From JALHST01 sp038316335 (GTDB lineage Bacteria; Bacteroidota; Bacteroidia; Flavobacteriales; Flavobacteriaceae): DNA of 64,000 nt. The position numbers and the translations under genes were made by a program. Position 1 is the first letter of the stretch, and every line of letters begins with the position of its first letter. The DNA lies in the NCBI GenBank assembly GCA_038316335.1, contig JBBQAM010000003.1, positions 1-64,000 of the forward strand, in the 5' to 3' direction. Shown here one piece after another: positions 62,859-64,000 of this stretch. The notes below the pieces were generated by a model. It was not told where the DNA came from. It searched no databases and was given only the letters and a program-made list of their open reading frames with translations.

Positions 62859-64000
62859 ATCAGACAGCACTACATCAATTCATGGTTTCGGCATATCCTA
62901 CCTTGCTACAAGAAAAGGATTACGACACGCTTTTCGATCTTAGGTTCTCAGCGAATCTAACCCTTATTAAAGACCTATTTTTCACGCTTTATCCAGAACA
63001 AGGCCATCTGCAATCATTTCATAAGTTGTTGCAAACCCTGCCGAAACTTTATAAGGAAAGACCTGAGCCCCTAAGGATTCAAGATATCGAACGATTACAA
63101 AATGGTACCTGGTACCAGTCAGAGAAGCTTGTTGGAATGCAGTTGTACGTTGATCATTTTAACAATGACCTAAAGGGGTTGATCGATAAAATTGGATATT
63201 TTGAAAAATTGGGTATCAATTTCTTGCATATCATGCCTATAACTACCAGGCCAAAGGCAGAAAATGATGGAGGATATGCCGTAAATAGCTATCATGAGGT
63301 AGATAAACGCTTTGGTACGAAAAAAGACCTTTTGACATTAACCGAAAAATTAAGGGAGCATAAAATGTATTTGATGTTGGATTTTGTGGCCAATCATACT
63401 TCCGACGAATTTTCCTGGGCGAAAAAAGCCATACAGGGCGATAAGAAATATCAAGGATATTATTATACATATCCTGACAGGGGTATCCCAGACGAGTTTG
63501 AAAAAACCCTTCCCGAAATATTTCCGATGACCGTTCCTGGAAATTTCACGTACAATGCACAAATGGACAAATGGGTAATGACCGTCTTTAATGCATATCA
63601 ATGGGACCTTAATTACGCCAATCCGGAAGTGTTTTTAGCGATGCTTTCAAATTTGATGAAATTGGTAAATCACGGGGTCGATGTCATTCGTCTTGATGCC
63701 CTGGCATTTCTCTGGAAAAAACTGGGGACCCAATCCCAGAATCTTCCTGAGGCCCATACCTTGATAGCACTTTATAGAATGTGCCTTCAGGTGATTGCCC
63801 CGGGCGTGGTCTTCTTGGCGGAGGCCATCGTTGCTCCTACCGAAATCATTAAATATTTTGGCACGGAAAGCAGCTCCGGGAATGAATGCGAAATAGCCTA
63901 CAATGCTACCTTAATGGCGTTGTTATGGGATGCGATTGCAACGAAGAAAACCATTTTACTCTACAAAAATCTCCGCAGCCTTCCTTTAAAACCCGATGCG
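62855..64000 (+). CDS. Amylosucrase-like GH13 enzyme (C-terminus beyond window)
   Basis: Open from the ATG at 62855 to the window end (382 codons), so 3'-truncated by the window. An all-helical N-terminal domain (about residues 1-85) precedes a GH13 (beta/alpha)8 barrel. Visible barrel motifs are LMLDFVANHTSDEFSWAKK (region I), GVDVIRLDALAFLWKK with the nucleophile Asp (region II) and VFLAEAIVAPTEI with the acid/base Glu (region III). DVIRLDALAF and AEAIVAP are typical of amylosucrase (GH13_4), which turns sucrose into alpha-1,4-glucan and fructose. A sucrose hydrolase of the same subfamily is the main alternative. Confidence 0.9.
   Translation, partial: MNQTALHQFMVSAYPTLLQEKDYDTLFDLRFSANLTLIKDLFFTLYPEQGHLQSFHKLLQTLPKLYKERPEPLRIQDIERLQNGTWYQSEKLVGMQLYVDHFNNDLKGLIDKIGYFEKLGINFLHIMPITTRPKAENDGGYAVNSYHEVDKRFGTKKDLLTLTEKLREHKMYLMLDFVANHTSDEFSWAKKAIQGDKKYQGYYYTYPDRGIPDEFEKTLPEIFPMTVPGNFTYNAQMDKWVMTVFNAYQWDLNYANPEVFLAMLSNLMKLVNHGVDVIRLDALAFLWKKLGTQSQNLPEAHTLIALYRMCLQVIAPGVVFLAEAIVAPTEIIKYFGTESSSGNECEIAYNATLMALLWDAIATKKTILLYKNLRSLPLKPDA

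Noticed and set aside
1..64000. CRISPR array, prophage, rRNA or tRNA genes
   Set aside because: No regularly spaced repeats, phage structural genes or cloverleaf-like sequences were recognised by eye; a tRNAscan-type search was not possible.

Overview
The window looks like an ordinary chromosomal stretch of a marine member of the Flavobacteriaceae (Bacteroidota). Moderate-to-low G+C, TonB-dependent receptors with CarboxypepD_reg-like N-terminal domains, DUF4249, DUF3108 and DUF1304 proteins, a cysteine-poor DksA-like protein and several TAnnTTTG-type -7 boxes all point there. A Maribacter/Zobellia/Arenibacter-like genus is plausible but not proven. I saw no prophage, intact insertion sequence, CRISPR array, rRNA or tRNA.

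Layout. 1-2.4 kb: a TonB receptor cut by the window edge. 2.6-7.3 kb: a tight minus-strand operon DUF3108 > tryptophan 2,3-dioxygenase > M23 lipoprotein > pgi. 7.6-13 kb: hppD, a patatin-Omp85 protein and uvrC. 13.5-15.5 kb: a tiny membrane ORF, 5-formyl-THF cyclo-ligase, lspA and an adhesin-like secreted protein. 15.5-25.8 kb: a DksA-like gene, ileS, a LEA-like lipoprotein, a heme-receptor-like TonB protein, recO, gdhA and a cystathionine gamma-synthase/lyase. 25.9-27.3 kb: an RsiV-like lipoprotein and a decayed DinB gene. 27.3-35.1 kb: a surface lipoprotein converging on a four-gene outer-membrane operon (unknown secreted protein > STN-TonB receptor > DUF4249 lipoprotein > macroglobulin-like protein with a plug-like domain but no barrel). 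This is the most system-like part of the window.

35.3-43.4 kb: ArsC-like protein and EamA permease, thioesterase, nitronate monooxygenase-like enzyme, YheT hydrolase, cytochrome c lipoprotein, SulP transporter, and a divergent PhyH/AraC pair separated by nested palindromes. 44.3-48.6 kb: glycerol-3-phosphate metabolism (gpsA facing glpK-glpD). 48.7-52.1 kb: small genes, cvpA, and an overlapping proline racemase/ornithine cyclodeaminase pair. 52.4-58.2 kb: a STAS-like unknown, CAP lipoprotein, 3-hydroxyanthranilate dioxygenase with DUF1304, an orphan CHASE histidine kinase and an ALDH7 (piperideine-6-carboxylate dehydrogenase type). 58.2-59.2 kb is gene-poor. 59.2-64 kb: a helix-hairpin-helix membrane protein, acyl-ACP desaturase, metallophosphatase, then fructokinase overlapping an amylosucrase that runs off the end.

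Metabolic themes are amino-acid breakdown (tryptophan, tyrosine, proline/hydroxyproline, lysine), glycerol use and sucrose use. Several intergenic regions hold inverted repeats or repeated motifs that no gene explains; these are listed as findings. Where the longest reading frame began at TTG, I chose an internal ATG when one fitted the family length, the signal peptide or the operon spacing better.
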